From Saliniramus fredricksonii (lineage in GTDB: Bacteria; Pseudomonadota; Alphaproteobacteria; Rhizobiales; Beijerinckiaceae): DNA of 64,000 nucleotides. Under the pieces are notes generated by a model that did no database searches, was not told the DNA's origin, and was given only the letters and a program-made list of their open reading frames with translations. Both the position numbers and the translations under genes were made by a program. Positions 25,431-34,494 of this stretch are shown here, one piece after another. The stretch is taken from NCBI RefSeq assembly GCF_900094735.1, contig NZ_FMBM01000002.1:1674001-1738000 (forward strand), in the 5' to 3' direction. The number at the start of each line of letters is the position of its first letter. Positions within the stretch are counted from its first letter, which is position 1.

Positions 25431-27611
25431 TTACATTGCGGCCAACACACCGAGCAGCAGAAGCGCGATGATATTGGTGACCTTGATCAGCGGGTTCACC
25501 GCCGGGCCGGCCGTGTCCTTGTAGGGATCGCCGACCGTATCACCCGTGACCGAAGCCTTGTGCGCCTCCGAACCCTTCAGGTGCTTGACGCCATCCTTGT
25601 CGACGAAGCCGTCCTCGAAGGATTTCTTGGCGTTGTCCCAGGCGCCACCGCCAGAGGTCATCGAGATGGCGACGAACAGCCCCGTCACGATGACGCCGAG
25701 CAGCATGGCTCCCACAGCCGAGAAGGCCTGGTCCTTGCCCGCGATCAGATAGATCACGAGATAGGTGACCAGCGGCGCGAGCACAGGCAGCAGCGACGGC
25801 ACGACCATTTCCTTGATTGCGGCCTTGGTCAGCATATCGACCGCGCGCCCGTAATCGGGGCGCTCCGTACCTTCCATGATGCCGGGCTTTTCCTTGAATT
25901 GCCGGCGCACTTCCTCGACCACGGCACCCGCCGCACGCCCGACCGCCGTCATCGCGATCCCGCCGAACAGGAACGGGATCAGTCCGCCGAAGAGAAGTCC
26001 GACCACGACATAGGGGTTGGAAAGCGAGAAATCAGGCGTGACCCCGGCGAAGTACTGGTAGCTGGTCGAGCCGGGTTCGTTCGCGGCGGAGATGAAGTAG
26101 TTCAGATCCGCCGTATAGGCGGTGAACAGGACCAGCGCGCCGAGACCCGCCGAACCGATGGCGTAGCCCTTGGTGACGGCTTTCGTGGTATTGCCGACCG
26201 CGTCGAGCGCGTCTGTCGATTGACGCACCTCCTTGGGCAGCCCCGCCATTTCCGCGATCCCGCCGGCATTGTCGGTGACAGGGCCGAAGGCGTCGAGGGC
26301 GACCACCATACCGGCCAGCGCCAGCATGGCCGTCACCGCGATGGCGATGCCGAACAGGCCTGCGAGCATGTACGAGGTGATGATGCCCGCCATGATCACC
26401 AAAGCGGGCAGCGCCGTCGATTCGAGCGAGATGGCGAGCCCCTGGATGACGTTGGTACCGTGGCCCGTCACCGATGACTGGGCGATGGAGCGCACAGGCC
26501 GGAAACCGACGCCCGTATAGTATTCGGTGATCACCACGATCAGCCCCGTGACGACGAGGCCGATAATCGCGCACAGCAGGAGCGAGAGAGAGGTGAAGCT
26601 CACCGCATCGACGCCGCCGCCGATAATCGGAACGCGTGCTTCCATCGTCGTGCCGAAGCCGCCGAACAATGCAACATTGGCCACGGCGACGGCAGCGATC
26701 GACAACACGCCCGTGGCGATGAAGCCCTTGTAGAGCGCACCCATGATCGACTGATCCTGGCCGAGCTTGACGAAGAAGGTCCCGATGATCGAGGTCACGA
26801 TACAGGCCGCGCCGATGGCAAGCGGATACAGCATCATGGTCTCGAGATTCGCCTGACCGGCGAAGAAGATCGCGGCGAGCACCATGGTGGCGACGAAGGT
26901 CACGACATAGGTCTCGAACAGATCGGCCGCCATGCCGGCGCAATCGCCGACATTGTCGCCCACATTGTCAGCGATGGTGGCAGGATTGCGCGGATCATCC
27001 TCCGGGATCCCCGCCTCGACCTTGCCGACGAGATCGCCGCCGACATCCGCACCCTTGGTGAAGATACCGCCGCCGAGACGGGCGAAGATCGAGATCAGCG
27101 AGGCGCCGAAGCCCATGGCGACGAGCGAATCGATGACGAGGCGCCCGCCGGGATCAGCCCCGAGGGTGCGCGTCAGAATGAGATAGTAGACAGCCACGCC
27201 GAGCAGGGCGAGCCCAGCGACCAGCATTCCGGTCACCGCACCGGACTTGAAGGCTACATCGAGCCCGCCGGCGAGCGATTGCGAGGCCGCCTGGGCCGTG
27301 CGCACATTGGCGCGAACCGAGACGTTCATGCCGATGAAGCCGGCAGCAGCAGAGAGAACCGCGCCGATGGCGAAGCCGATCGCAACCCAGATCGAGAGCA
27401 GGAAGATGAGCACCACGAACAGCACCACGCCGACAACGGCGATGGTGATGTATTGACGCCAGAGATAGGCCTGCGCGCCTTCGGCGATCGCGGCAGCGAT
27501 CTCCTGCATGCGTTGCGTGCCGGCATCTCGCTTCATCACGTCGTTGATGGCCCACAGGCCGTACGCGATCGACAACGCGCCCAGTATGATGATCAGGAAC
27601 AATGCGAACAT
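25431..27611 (-). CDS. hppA: membrane-bound H+-translocating pyrophosphatase, K+-independent type
   Basis: 726 residues with about sixteen membrane helices. The substrate site is seen in [20 protein letters not shown] and [16 protein letters not shown], with a second acidic motif [18 protein letters not shown]. The segment [17 protein letters not shown] has Lys where K+-dependent enzymes have Ala, so this is the K+-independent class. It couples pyrophosphate hydrolysis to proton export across the inner membrane (or into acidocalcisomes) and saves energy at low energy charge. It lies downstream of an MFS gene but is separated by hairpins, so it probably has its own promoter. Confidence 0.96.
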   Translation of the reverse strand: MFALFLIIILGALSIAYGLWAINDVMKRDAGTQRMQEIAAAIAEGAQAYLWRQYITIAVVGVVLFVVLIFLLSIWVAIGFAIGAVLSAAAGFIGMNVSVRANVRTAQAASQSLAGGLDVAFKSGAVTGMLVAGLALLGVAVYYLILTRTLGADPGGRLVIDSLVAMGFGASLISIFARLGGGIFTKGADVGGDLVGKVEAGIPEDDPRNPATIADNVGDNVGDCAGMAADLFETYVVTFVATMVLAAIFFAGQANLETMMLYPLAIGAACIVTSIIGTFFVKLGQDQSIMGALYKGFIATGVLSIAAVAVANVALFGGFGTTMEARVPIIGGGVDAVSFTSLSLLLCAIIGLVVTGLIVVITEYYTGVGFRPVRSIAQSSVTGHGTNVIQGLAISLESTALPALVIMAGIITSYMLAGLFGIAIAVTAMLALAGMVVALDAFGPVTDNAGGIAEMAGLPKEVRQSTDALDAVGNTTKAVTKGYAIGSAGLGALVLFTAYTADLNYFISAANEPGSTSYQYFAGVTPDFSLSNPYVVVGLLFGGLIPFLFGGIAMTAVGRAAGAVVEEVRRQFKEKPGIMEGTERPDYGRAVDMLTKAAIKEMVVPSLLPVLAPLVTYLVIYLIAGKDQAFSAVGAMLLGVIVTGLFVAISMTSGGGAWDNAKKSFEDGFVDKDGVKHLKGSEAHKASVTGDTVGDPYKDTAGPAVNPLIKVTNIIALLLLGVLAAM

Positions 27612-27752
27612 GTGACCGTCCTTGCCTTTGGGGGGTCCAGACGATCAACGCGCCGGCGCATGCGGATTCAGCGCCGCCCAAACGTCCGCCCCCAGGGTGG
27701 TGGACGGAGCCTGCCAAAATTTTCAGCTATCGGCAAACGTCATTTATGCAAA

Positions 27753-27791
27753 ATGTTGCATGTTTGTGCAGTGCAACATGCCACTTGTTGC
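27753..27791 (-). terminator. nested hairpins between the MFS gene and hppA
   Basis: Two overlapping inverted repeats follow the MFS stop on the minus strand: GCAACA/TGTTGC (27773-27778 with 27786-27791), and ATGTTGCA/TGCAACAT (27753-27760 with 27772-27779) followed by TTTTGC. They are mutually exclusive because they share bases. The second is a plausible intrinsic terminator; an operator for hppA is the alternative. Confidence 0.45.
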
Positions 27792-29027
27792 TCAAGCCGG
27801 CGCGTGACGGCGCATCCGCGCCTGCGCGACGACCAGAACCAGCGCCACGGCGAGCGGCGGGAAGGAGAGCCAGTTGACGATCTCCCAGCCCCCGGCATCC
27901 AGCAGCTGGCCCGAGGAGAAGGAGGCAACGGCTACCGAGCCGAAGACGATGAAGTCGTTCGCCGCCTGCGCCTTGGTGCGCTCCTCCGGACGATAGGTAT
28001 CCGTCACCAGCGCCGTGGCGCCGATGAAACCGAAGTTCCAGCCGACACCGAGCAGGATCAGCGCGGTCCAGAAATGCGCCACGGTCAGCCCCGAGAGTCC
28101 GATCACGGCGGAGACCGCGATCATCACGAGCCCGATGGCGGTGATCATCTCCTTGCCATAGCGATCAATCAGCTTGCCGGTGAAGAAGCTCGGCGCGAAC
28201 ATGGCGAGGATGTGCCAGGAAATCCCCAATGCCGCCGTCTCCAGTGGCAGGCCGCATTCAACCATGGCCAGCGGCGCCGCCGTCATCAGGAAGGCCATCA
28301 GGCCATAGGAAACCACGCCCGCCGTCACCGCGATGATGAAACGGGGCTGCAACATGATCGTCACAAGCGGCCGCCCGGATGCCGTCGGCGCATCGCCGGG
28401 CGCCGGCGTCGTCACCGGAACGGGCGGCGTGCGCAGAAACGAGATCACCACGATGGCGATCAGAGCGAGCAGCGCCTGTGCCATGAAGGAACCTGCGAAG
28501 GTCGCGCCGGGAACCATGTCGCGGGTGAAGATCACCACCTGCGGCCCAAGAATTCCCGCCGCGAGACCGCCGGCGAGCACGTAGGAGATCGCCCGTGCCC
28601 GGAAAGCGGATGTCGCCGCATCGGTCGCGGCGAAGCGGTAGCTCTGAACGTAGGAGCCATAGAACCCGGCGATCAGCGTGCCGATGCAGAACATCACGAA
28701 ATCGCCCCAGACGATCGCGAGCGCCGCGATCGAGCCGCCCACCACCCCGTGCAGCCCACCGAAGATATAGCCGTTGCGGCGTCCGAACCGGCGCATCACC
28801 ATCGCTGCGGGGATGATGCCGGCGGCGAGACCGAGATTGAGCAGGCTGACAGGGAGCGTCGCCAGCGATTCGCGCGGGGCGAGCATCAGCCCCACCAGCC
28901 CGCCGATCGAGATCACGATGGCCGGATTGGCCCCGCCCAGCGCCTGCGCGCCGGCCAGGACCCAGGCATTGCGCTTGGCGAGAGCGTCGGGATCGGTGGT
29001 CGGTGTCACGGCGGCCTGAATGGTCAT
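27792..29027 (-). CDS. MFS transporter
   Basis: 411 residues with twelve predicted helices. MFS hallmarks are the helix 2-3 loop MRRFGRRNGY and the repeat-related loop GKLIDRYGKEM between helices 8 and 9. The N-terminal tail is hydrophilic (TPTTDPDALAKRN). The substrate is unknown. It starts 9 bases after thiL and is therefore in the ribH-nusB-thiL transcriptional direction and probably on its transcript. Confidence 0.85.
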   Translation of the reverse strand: MTIQAAVTPTTDPDALAKRNAWVLAGAQALGGANPAIVISIGGLVGLMLAPRESLATLPVSLLNLGLAAGIIPAAMVMRRFGRRNGYIFGGLHGVVGGSIAALAIVWGDFVMFCIGTLIAGFYGSYVQSYRFAATDAATSAFRARAISYVLAGGLAAGILGPQVVIFTRDMVPGATFAGSFMAQALLALIAIVVISFLRTPPVPVTTPAPGDAPTASGRPLVTIMLQPRFIIAVTAGVVSYGLMAFLMTAAPLAMVECGLPLETAALGISWHILAMFAPSFFTGKLIDRYGKEMITAIGLVMIAVSAVIGLSGLTVAHFWTALILLGVGWNFGFIGATALVTDTYRPEERTKAQAANDFIVFGSVAVASFSSGQLLDAGGWEIVNWLSFPPLAVALVLVVAQARMRRHAPA

Positions 29028-29036
29028 GAAGCAATC

Positions 29037-30047
29037 TCAGAAATGGCTATACGAACCCTTCTCGTACTGCTTCCGTCCGTTCGCGTCACTGAAGATTGGC
29101 GAACAATCGTTTTGCGCGAAATCGCGCGGCCTGAAATATCCGATCGGAGTCATGGCGATGCCGACTTGCCCGCATTCGTTCAGAAAATCGTCGAGATCGT
29201 CCGGTGCAACGCTGCACAGGATCTCGTAATCATCGCCCCCGGTCACCAGCCTGTCGCGCAGTTGCGGATGCGACCCGGACAGGGTCCGGGCCGCGCCGGA
29301 CAACGGCAGCTTCTCCAGATCCACCTCCGCCGAGACACCGCTCGCCTTACACATCTTGGCGAGATCGCCGGCGAGCCCATCGGAGACATCCATCGCCGCA
29401 CGCGCCCGGCGGCGCAGGATATCGGCCAGCGCGATGCGGGGCTGGGGATGCAGAAAGCGATCGGTAAGGAAGACACGACTCTGGATACCGATATGCAGAG
29501 CCCAGGGTTCCGTCACACCAGAGCGCAAGGCGAGACCGAGCGCGGCATCGCCAATCGTGCCGCTGACGCAGAGCACATCCCCGTCCCGCGCGGTGAAGCG
29601 GTGCACCATCTCCCCATGCGGGACCTCGCCGAAAGCCGTGATCGAGAGCCAGTACGCGCCATTGGCGCGCACCGTATCGCCACCGAGCAGCGGACAGCCG
29701 AATGCGCGTGCGGCATGGCCGAGCCCCTGGGTGAAGGCCGCCAGCCAATCCTCCCGCCAGCCCTCCTCCAGCGCCAGCGAGAGCACGTGCCCACGCGGGC
29801 GTGCGCCCTTCGCCGCGAGATCGGACAGGTTCACCGCCAGCGCCTTGCGCGCGATGGCGGCTGGCGGATCATCGGGCAGGAAATGCACACCGGCCACGAT
29901 CGCATCGACCGTGACGACGAGATCATTCCCCTCTCCCGGCGTCAGCGCAGCCGCGTCATCGCGCATGCCGAAACCACCCTCGCCGGCGATCGGGGCGAAA
30001 TAACGGGCGATCAGTTCGTCTTCACTCAGGCGCCGATCCGTATCCAT
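29037..30047 (-). CDS. thiL: thiamine-monophosphate kinase
   Basis: 336 residues of the ThiL/PurM-like fold. Seen are GMRDDAAAL, VTVDAIVAGVHF, the metal and ATP loop AVNLSDLAAKGARP, LLGGDTVRA and MDVSDGLAGDL, followed by VTGGDDYEIL. It phosphorylates thiamine monophosphate to the pyrophosphate in the last step of cofactor synthesis. ribH-nusB-thiL is a well known gene order. About 180 bases separate it from nusB. Confidence 0.95.
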   Translation of the reverse strand: MDTDRRLSEDELIARYFAPIAGEGGFGMRDDAAALTPGEGNDLVVTVDAIVAGVHFLPDDPPAAIARKALAVNLSDLAAKGARPRGHVLSLALEEGWREDWLAAFTQGLGHAARAFGCPLLGGDTVRANGAYWLSITAFGEVPHGEMVHRFTARDGDVLCVSGTIGDAALGLALRSGVTEPWALHIGIQSRVFLTDRFLHPQPRIALADILRRRARAAMDVSDGLAGDLAKMCKASGVSAEVDLEKLPLSGAARTLSGSHPQLRDRLVTGGDDYEILCSVAPDDLDDFLNECGQVGIAMTPIGYFRPRDFAQNDCSPIFSDANGRKQYEKGSYSHF

Positions 30048-30228
30048 TCTCGATACCCCCCGGTGCTCGCGGGACAGGCGAGCCGCTGTTCAGATACCGG
30101 GTCGCAAAAGAGCAATCAACGCAATATTTGCCTGTGACCATAGGTCAATCGGGCCGACAACGCTGAAATTGCCGATCCGGCGAAGCGGACAACCTGTCCG
30201 GACGATCGGCGATACGCTGGACACTACG

Positions 30229-30753
30229 TCATTTTTGACGGGTCGACTGGCCGCGCCCCTTGCCCTCGAATTCCTCGGGCCGCGTCTTGTGGGCGATGGC
30301 ATCGAGCACGCCGTTGACCATGCCCGGCTCCTCGCCCTCATAGAACGCATTGGCGACCTCGACATATTCGTTGATCACCACCCGTACCGGCACGTCGCGG
30401 CGCATCATCAGTTCGAACACGGCGCAGCGGAAAATCGCCCGCAGAACGGCCTCGATCCGCTTCAACGGCCAGCCCTCGGCGAGGGTTTCGTCGGTGGCGC
30501 GGTCGATTGCGCGCTGTTCGCGTACGACGCCGGAGAGAAGGTCGCGAAAGAAAGGCATGTCGGAGGCATTGAAGGTCATGCCCTCGATCTCGCGCCCGAT
30601 CCAGTGCGCCTCGAATTCGGCGGTGACCTCGACCACGCCCTTGCCGGACACTTCCATCTGGTAGATCGCCTGGACGGCGGCGAGGCGGGCGGCGCTGCGC
30701 TCGCTGGCTCGGTTGTTGCCAGGATTGCCTTTACCGGGATTGCTCTTGGCCAT
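30229..30753 (-). CDS. nusB: transcription antitermination factor NusB
   Basis: 174 residues: a Lys/Gly/Asn-rich N-terminus, then the all-helical NusB core with RLAAVQAIYQMEVSG, IEAVLRAIFRCAVFELM and VINEYVEVANAFYEGEEPG followed by VNGVLDAIA. It binds boxA RNA with NusE and supports rRNA antitermination. It begins two bases after the ribH stop, so translation is likely coupled. Confidence 0.95.
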   Translation of the reverse strand: MAKSNPGKGNPGNNRASERSAARLAAVQAIYQMEVSGKGVVEVTAEFEAHWIGREIEGMTFNASDMPFFRDLLSGVVREQRAIDRATDETLAEGWPLKRIEAVLRAIFRCAVFELMMRRDVPVRVVINEYVEVANAFYEGEEPGMVNGVLDAIAHKTRPEEFEGKGRGQSTRQK

Positions 30754-30755
30754 AT

Positions 30756-31247
30756 TCAGAACCCCGTCACCAGGCCGCGCTTGATGCGCAGGACCGCGAG
30801 CGCCGCATCAGCTGCACCACCGCCCTTGTTCATTTCGTCGACGCGCGCCCGTGCCCGTGCCTGGGCGTCATTCTCGACAGTGAGGATACCATTCCCAAGA
30901 GGAAAGCGGCGCGCCACGGAGAGATCCATCAGCGCCCGCGCGCTTTCGCCGGCAACGATCTCGTAATGCCCCGTCTCGCCCCGGATCACGCAGCCCAATG
31001 CCACTGCCGCATCATAGGGCGTGCCGGACGCCTCGGCCCGGTCGAGCAGGATCGCCATGGTGGCGGGAATTTCCAGCGCACCGTCCACTGTGAAGACCTC
31101 GGCCACGCCTTCAGCCTGCGTGATGGCGGCGCGCGCGCCGCGCAGAAGCTCGTCGGCGAGATCATCGTAGAAACGTGCCTCGACGACGAGGATGCGCGCA
31201 CCGGGTACCGGAGGCTGGGGCTGCTGTTGTCTGGAACTGGCGGTCAT
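30756..31247 (-). CDS. ribH: 6,7-dimethyl-8-ribityllumazine synthase
   Basis: 163 residues of lumazine synthase. The substrate loops are [35 protein letters not shown] and [15 protein letters not shown], all standard. It forms the riboflavin precursor from a diaminouracil and dihydroxybutanone phosphate. The start at ATG 31247 (MTASSRQQQ) is chosen; the in-frame extension to 31310 has no similarity. It is the first gene of ribH-nusB-thiL. I see no FMN riboswitch upstream. Confidence 0.94.
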   Translation of the reverse strand: MTASSRQQQPQPPVPGARILVVEARFYDDLADELLRGARAAITQAEGVAEVFTVDGALEIPATMAILLDRAEASGTPYDAAVALGCVIRGETGHYEIVAGESARALMDLSVARRFPLGNGILTVENDAQARARARVDEMNKGGGAADAALAVLRIKRGLVTGF

Positions 31248-31384
31248 GTAAGGCCTTCGGCGAGGTCGGATCTGATTGCGTCGCGCATCAGTTACGCCGG
31301 GCTGCGCCACAGGGCAAGCCCGCGCGCATCCACCCGGCGCAAATCAGCCCTTCCCGTCTTGCAAGGCCCGGTCACGCGGGCGCG

Positions 31385-31807
31385 TCAGCGCACGACCAGC
31401 ACCGAGACCTTGGCGTGGCGCACGATCGTCGTGGCGTTGGAGCCGAGCAGATAGGTCGACATGCTCGGGCGATGTGAACCGATCACGATCAGATCCGCGC
31501 CACACTTGTCGGCCTCGTCGAGCACCTCGTGATAGATCGAGCCCAGACGCACGACGGAGGAGACGCATTCATCGGGCAGATCGACCCCGGCGGCCAGCTC
31601 CGCAAGCGCTTCCTCAGCCTCGCGCTGCTGTTGCTCGTCGAATTGGGGCGGCACGAATTCCATGTAGGTGACCGGCATGATCGAGCGCACATAAACGAGG
31701 CGAAGCTGCCCCTGCCCGGCCTTCGCCATGGCCGCAGCGCGCGTGACGGCAGGCTTCGAGGTGTCGGGATCGGCGATGTCGATGGGGACGAGAATGGTCT
31801 CATACAT
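31385..31807 (-). CDS. universal stress protein, UspA family
   Basis: A single 140-residue Usp domain. It opens with YETILVPIDIADPDTSKPAV; near the C-terminus is the ATP-binding motif IVIGSHRPSMSTYLLGSNA (G-2x-G-9x-G(S/T)-like), then VRHAKVSVLVVR. AGGAG lies eight bases upstream of ATG 31807. In many bacteria such genes are induced by energy limitation or low oxygen; a perfect FNR/FixK-type palindrome sits 150 bases upstream. Its 5' region also contains four copies of a 15-base tandem repeat. Confidence 0.9.
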   Translation of the reverse strand: MYETILVPIDIADPDTSKPAVTRAAAMAKAGQGQLRLVYVRSIMPVTYMEFVPPQFDEQQQREAEEALAELAAGVDLPDECVSSVVRLGSIYHEVLDEADKCGADLIVIGSHRPSMSTYLLGSNATTIVRHAKVSVLVVR

Positions 31808-31835
31808 GGGGGAGCTCCTGACTGGCTGACCGGAT

Positions 31836-31895
31836 GGATTCTTGCCGGGCGGATTCTTGCCGGGTGGATTCTTCCGGTGTGGATTCTTGCGGTGT
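31836..31895. repeat. four tandem 15-bp repeats upstream of uspA
   Basis: Units at 31836-31850, 31851-31865, 31866-31880 and 31881-31895 follow GGATTCTTGCCGGGY with drift in the last two. They lie between the FNR-type box and the uspA start, so they would be in the 5' leader if transcription starts near the box. Confidence 0.85.
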
Positions 31896-31957
31896 GTCCG
31901 GGTCCTGGCATTGCCGAACCTTGGCGTTGCACGTTCGCATGCCGTCGCGCTCCGGGC

Positions 31958-31973
31958 TTTGACGCACGTCAAA
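31958..31973. promoter_or_regulatory. perfect FNR/FixK-type box between uspA and an MFS gene
   Basis: TTTGACGCACGTCAAA is an interrupted palindrome with 7-bp arms and a 2-base centre. It contains TTGA-N6-TCAA, the site class read by FNR/FixK proteins with an E..SR recognition helix, which the regulator at 558-1283 has. It lies 150 bases from the uspA start and 97 from the MFS start, so either or both genes could be controlled. Confidence 0.6.
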
Positions 31974-32070
31974 CGTCGCGTTTGTGCCCCGGTCCAAGCC
32001 CATCGCGGATTTGACGGGCGTCGTCCTGCGGCGCAAAGTCCTGTCTCCCGTCGCATCCTGGAAACGCTCC

Positions 32071-33315
32071 GTGCTGCCTGCTTCCAACGCCCCCTGGCGC
32101 GAGCGCGCCGTCTTCGCCTCGCCGATCGTCTTCCTGATGACGCTGGCCTTCATCAACTGGATCGGCTTTGCGAGCTGGCAGGCCCTGCTCAACAATTTCG
32201 CGAAGGAGGAAGCGGGCTTTTCCGGATTCCAGATCGGCGTGCTGCAATCGGTGCGTGAGATCCCAGGCTTCCTCGCTTTCACAGCCATCCTTCTCTTCAT
32301 GGTGATGCGCGAGCAGATGCTCGCCTATCTCAGCCTGATCATCCTCGGCATCGGCATCGCCATGACCGGGTATTTCCCCAGTTTCTACGGCCTGCTGCTG
32401 ACCACCACCATCATGTCGATCGGCTTTCATTATTTCGAGACGGCGAACCAGGCGCTGGCCCTGCAGCTGCTCTCGAAGAAGGAGGCGCCGGGCGGGCTCG
32501 GCAAGATCCACGGGGCGAATGCGGCGGCGCAGCTCACCGCCTATGGCGGCATCGGGGCCGTGTATTTCCTGATGGAGCCGAGTTTCGAGGCACTGTTCCT
32601 CGTTGCCGGCGGCACCACGATCCTGCTGGCGATCACGGCGATGCGCGTGTTCAGGCGCTTCCAGGGCAGCGTGCCGCAGAACAAGGGGCTCGTCCTGCGC
32701 TCGCGCTACTGGCTGTATTACGTGCTGACTTTCCTCTCGGGTGCGCGCCGGCAGCTCTTCATGGCCTTCGGCGGCTTCCTCCTGGTCGAGCGCTTCGGCT
32801 ACGACGTCGCCGGCATGGCCCGGCTGCTCTTCGTGGTCTGTGCCGTGAACATCTTCGTGGCGCCGCTGCTCGGACGGCTGATCGGCCTGATCGGCGAGCG
32901 CAGGACCATCATCATCGAGAATGTCTCGCTGATCGTGGTCTTTCTCGGCTACGCGCTCACCGGAAGCGCGGTGGTCGCAGGCGCGCTCTTCATCGTGGAC
33001 GGCATCTTCTTCACGCTGACCATCGCGCAGCGCACCTATTTCCAGAAGATCGCCGATCCCGCCGATATCGCCCCCACCGCGAGCGTGGCCTTCACCATCA
33101 ACCATATCGCGGCCGTGTTCATTCCAGTGGTCTTCGGCGTGATCTGGATGACGGATCCCAGCGCCGTGTTCATGATCGGCGCCTTCATCGCCCTGATCTC
33201 GCTGAGCCTCGCCTTCCTGGTGCCGCGCCATCCGGAAGCCGGATTCGAGACGACCACGGGATGGTTTGCCACCAACCTCCCGCAACCCGTTCCACCGAAG
33301 CTCCCGGCGGAATAG
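32071..33315 (+). CDS. MFS transporter
   Basis: About 414 residues with twelve hydrophobic segments, beginning NAPWRERAVFASPIVFLMTL, and with central loops RVFRRFQGSVPQNKG and VLRSRYWLYYVL. The C-terminus is hydrophilic and Pro-rich. The family is clear, the substrate is not. GTG 32071 is chosen as start because homologous openings begin close to APWRERAVF; the in-frame frame extends to 31984 without membrane character. Confidence 0.8.
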   Translation: MLPASNAPWRERAVFASPIVFLMTLAFINWIGFASWQALLNNFAKEEAGFSGFQIGVLQSVREIPGFLAFTAILLFMVMREQMLAYLSLIILGIGIAMTGYFPSFYGLLLTTTIMSIGFHYFETANQALALQLLSKKEAPGGLGKIHGANAAAQLTAYGGIGAVYFLMEPSFEALFLVAGGTTILLAITAMRVFRRFQGSVPQNKGLVLRSRYWLYYVLTFLSGARRQLFMAFGGFLLVERFGYDVAGMARLLFVVCAVNIFVAPLLGRLIGLIGERRTIIIENVSLIVVFLGYALTGSAVVAGALFIVDGIFFTLTIAQRTYFQKIADPADIAPTASVAFTINHIAAVFIPVVFGVIWMTDPSAVFMIGAFIALISLSLAFLVPRHPEAGFETTTGWFATNLPQPVPPKLPAE

Positions 33316-33327
33316 GCGTCCGGGCAA

Positions 33328-33648
33328 TCAGCCCTGCATCTCAGGGGTGTGGACGGTCAGGCCGTCCATTTCCTCGGTGATGCGGATCTGGCAGGAGAGA
33401 CGGGAAGTCGGCTTCACGGCGAAGGCGAAGTCGAGCATATCCTCTTCCATCGGCTCAGGGCCGCCGACCTTCTCGCTCCAGGCGTCGTCGACATAGACAT
33501 GGCAGGTGGCGCAGGCGCAGGCGCCGCCGCATTCGGCATCAATGCCGGGAATGCCGTTGCGGATCGCCGTCTCCATGACCGTAGCGCCCGGTTCCGCCTC
33601 GACCGTGCGACTGTTGCCTTCGAAATCGACGAAATTGATCTTGACCAT
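33328..33648 (-). CDS. 2Fe-2S ferredoxin, adrenodoxin/putidaredoxin type
   Basis: 106 residues. The cluster ligands are C-x5-C-x2-C in AECGGACACATCHVY plus a distal Cys in RLSCQIRITEEMDGL, the spacing of vertebrate-type ferredoxins. GGGGAG precedes ATG 33648. It is a soluble electron carrier for Fe-S assembly or cytochrome P450/oxygenase partners; no such partner is adjacent. Note that an ISC-type ferredoxin is also possible. Confidence 0.92.
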   Translation of the reverse strand: MVKINFVDFEGNSRTVEAEPGATVMETAIRNGIPGIDAECGGACACATCHVYVDDAWSEKVGGPEPMEEDMLDFAFAVKPTSRLSCQIRITEEMDGLTVHTPEMQG

Positions 33649-33786
33649 CAACTGCTCCCCTTTGGCCCTTCGGGGCCGATCCGGCATCGCGCCCGTGCAT
33701 CCGGCGCCTTGATCCGGGGGGTACTTAGGTCAATTCAAAACAGGATGCCAGCCTTCGCAACGCAAAAGGCACGCGCAAAAACCGCG

Positions 33787-34146
33787 CTATGCCGCGCCGC
33801 GCCGGGCGATGACGGCCCGTGTCTCCTGAATGACGGTTTCGAGCCGTGCCCATTCGGCGCGCGGAAGGACCCCCTCGCTGCGCAGGCCGGATTCGACCCG
33901 CTCGGCGGCATCGGCGACGGCGCGAGCGCCGATGGCACGGGCGCCGCCCTTGAGCGTGTGGGCGGCATCGATGCGCTCCTGCAGCGCGCCACCCTCACGT
34001 GCGATCACCGGCGCCAGCGCATCGCACTGCCCTTCGAAAAGACCGAGGAGTTCGCCCGCCAGCGCTTCGTCATCGAAGGTCGCGGTGGCGAGATAGTCGC
34101 TGTCGAGAAGGGGCATGTCCCACCCTGATGCAGCAGCCGCTTTCAT
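33787..34146 (-). CDS. orphan histidine phosphotransfer (Hpt) protein
   Basis: About 119 residues forming one Hpt four-helix bundle. The phospho-accepting His is in AAHTLKGGARAIGA (about His63), followed by VADAAERVESGLR. It has no kinase or receiver domain, so it would shuttle phosphate between separate proteins. ATG 34146 has GGGGAG six bases upstream; ATG 34116 is a shorter alternative. It is divergent from the very large coiled-coil gene, an arrangement I recall in other Rhizobiales, but no functional link is known. Confidence 0.8.
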   Translation of the reverse strand: MKAAAASGWDMPLLDSDYLATATFDDEALAGELLGLFEGQCDALAPVIAREGGALQERIDAAHTLKGGARAIGARAVADAAERVESGLRSEGVLPRAEWARLETVIQETRAVIARRGAA

Positions 34147-34494
34147 CATCACTCCCCGCCTCCATTGGCCCGAAGCGTGTGTCATCGCGGGCCAGATTGC
34201 GATTCTGCCCGCCACCGCGCGCCCGGTCCACAGTTATGTGGTGCGTGAAACCCTTGTGCAGACTAACTTTTGCTGGTTTGGTAACCATATCGTTAATGAA
34301 AGGCTAAAATCGCGTGCCGGGCCGGTTTTCATTGAGTTTGCAGGGGACTACACTCGGCGATGGAAAATCGTGGGTAGCGTTCTTGCACGCATGGAGGCGG
34401 CGTGAGACGCGTTTCATCCATGCACGGCGCGAAGCATTAACCGGCCGGCGCTAAGGCATGACCCCGCGAATGGTTGCGTTATCGAGGCGGCGAC
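34147..34494. other. intergenic region before the large coiled-coil gene
   Basis: About 350 bases between the Hpt gene and the large coiled-coil gene. It includes a locally AT-richer stretch (34255-34330) likely to hold promoters. TTAA-N7-CTAA at 34293-34307 is a one-mismatch version of the CtrA site TTAA-N7-TTAA. No RNA gene is evident. Confidence 0.35.

Noticed and set aside
27279-30137. A 952-codon frame antisense to hppA, the MFS gene and thiL
   Set aside because: It spans three recognised genes and intergenic DNA, and its product is Arg/His/Asp-rich without any motif.
31248-31384. FMN riboswitch upstream of ribH
   Set aside because: The conserved RFN-element blocks are not seen in this short gap.
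31969-33327. A 452-codon frame antisense to the MFS gene at 32071
   Set aside because: The sense frame encodes twelve hydrophobic helices; the antisense product is charged low-complexity sequence.
34258-34307. CtrA binding sites before the giant gene
   Set aside because: No full TTAA-N7-TTAA exists. TTAA-N7-CTAA has one mismatch and TTAACGATATGGTTAC has the wrong spacing, so I keep it only as a weak hint.
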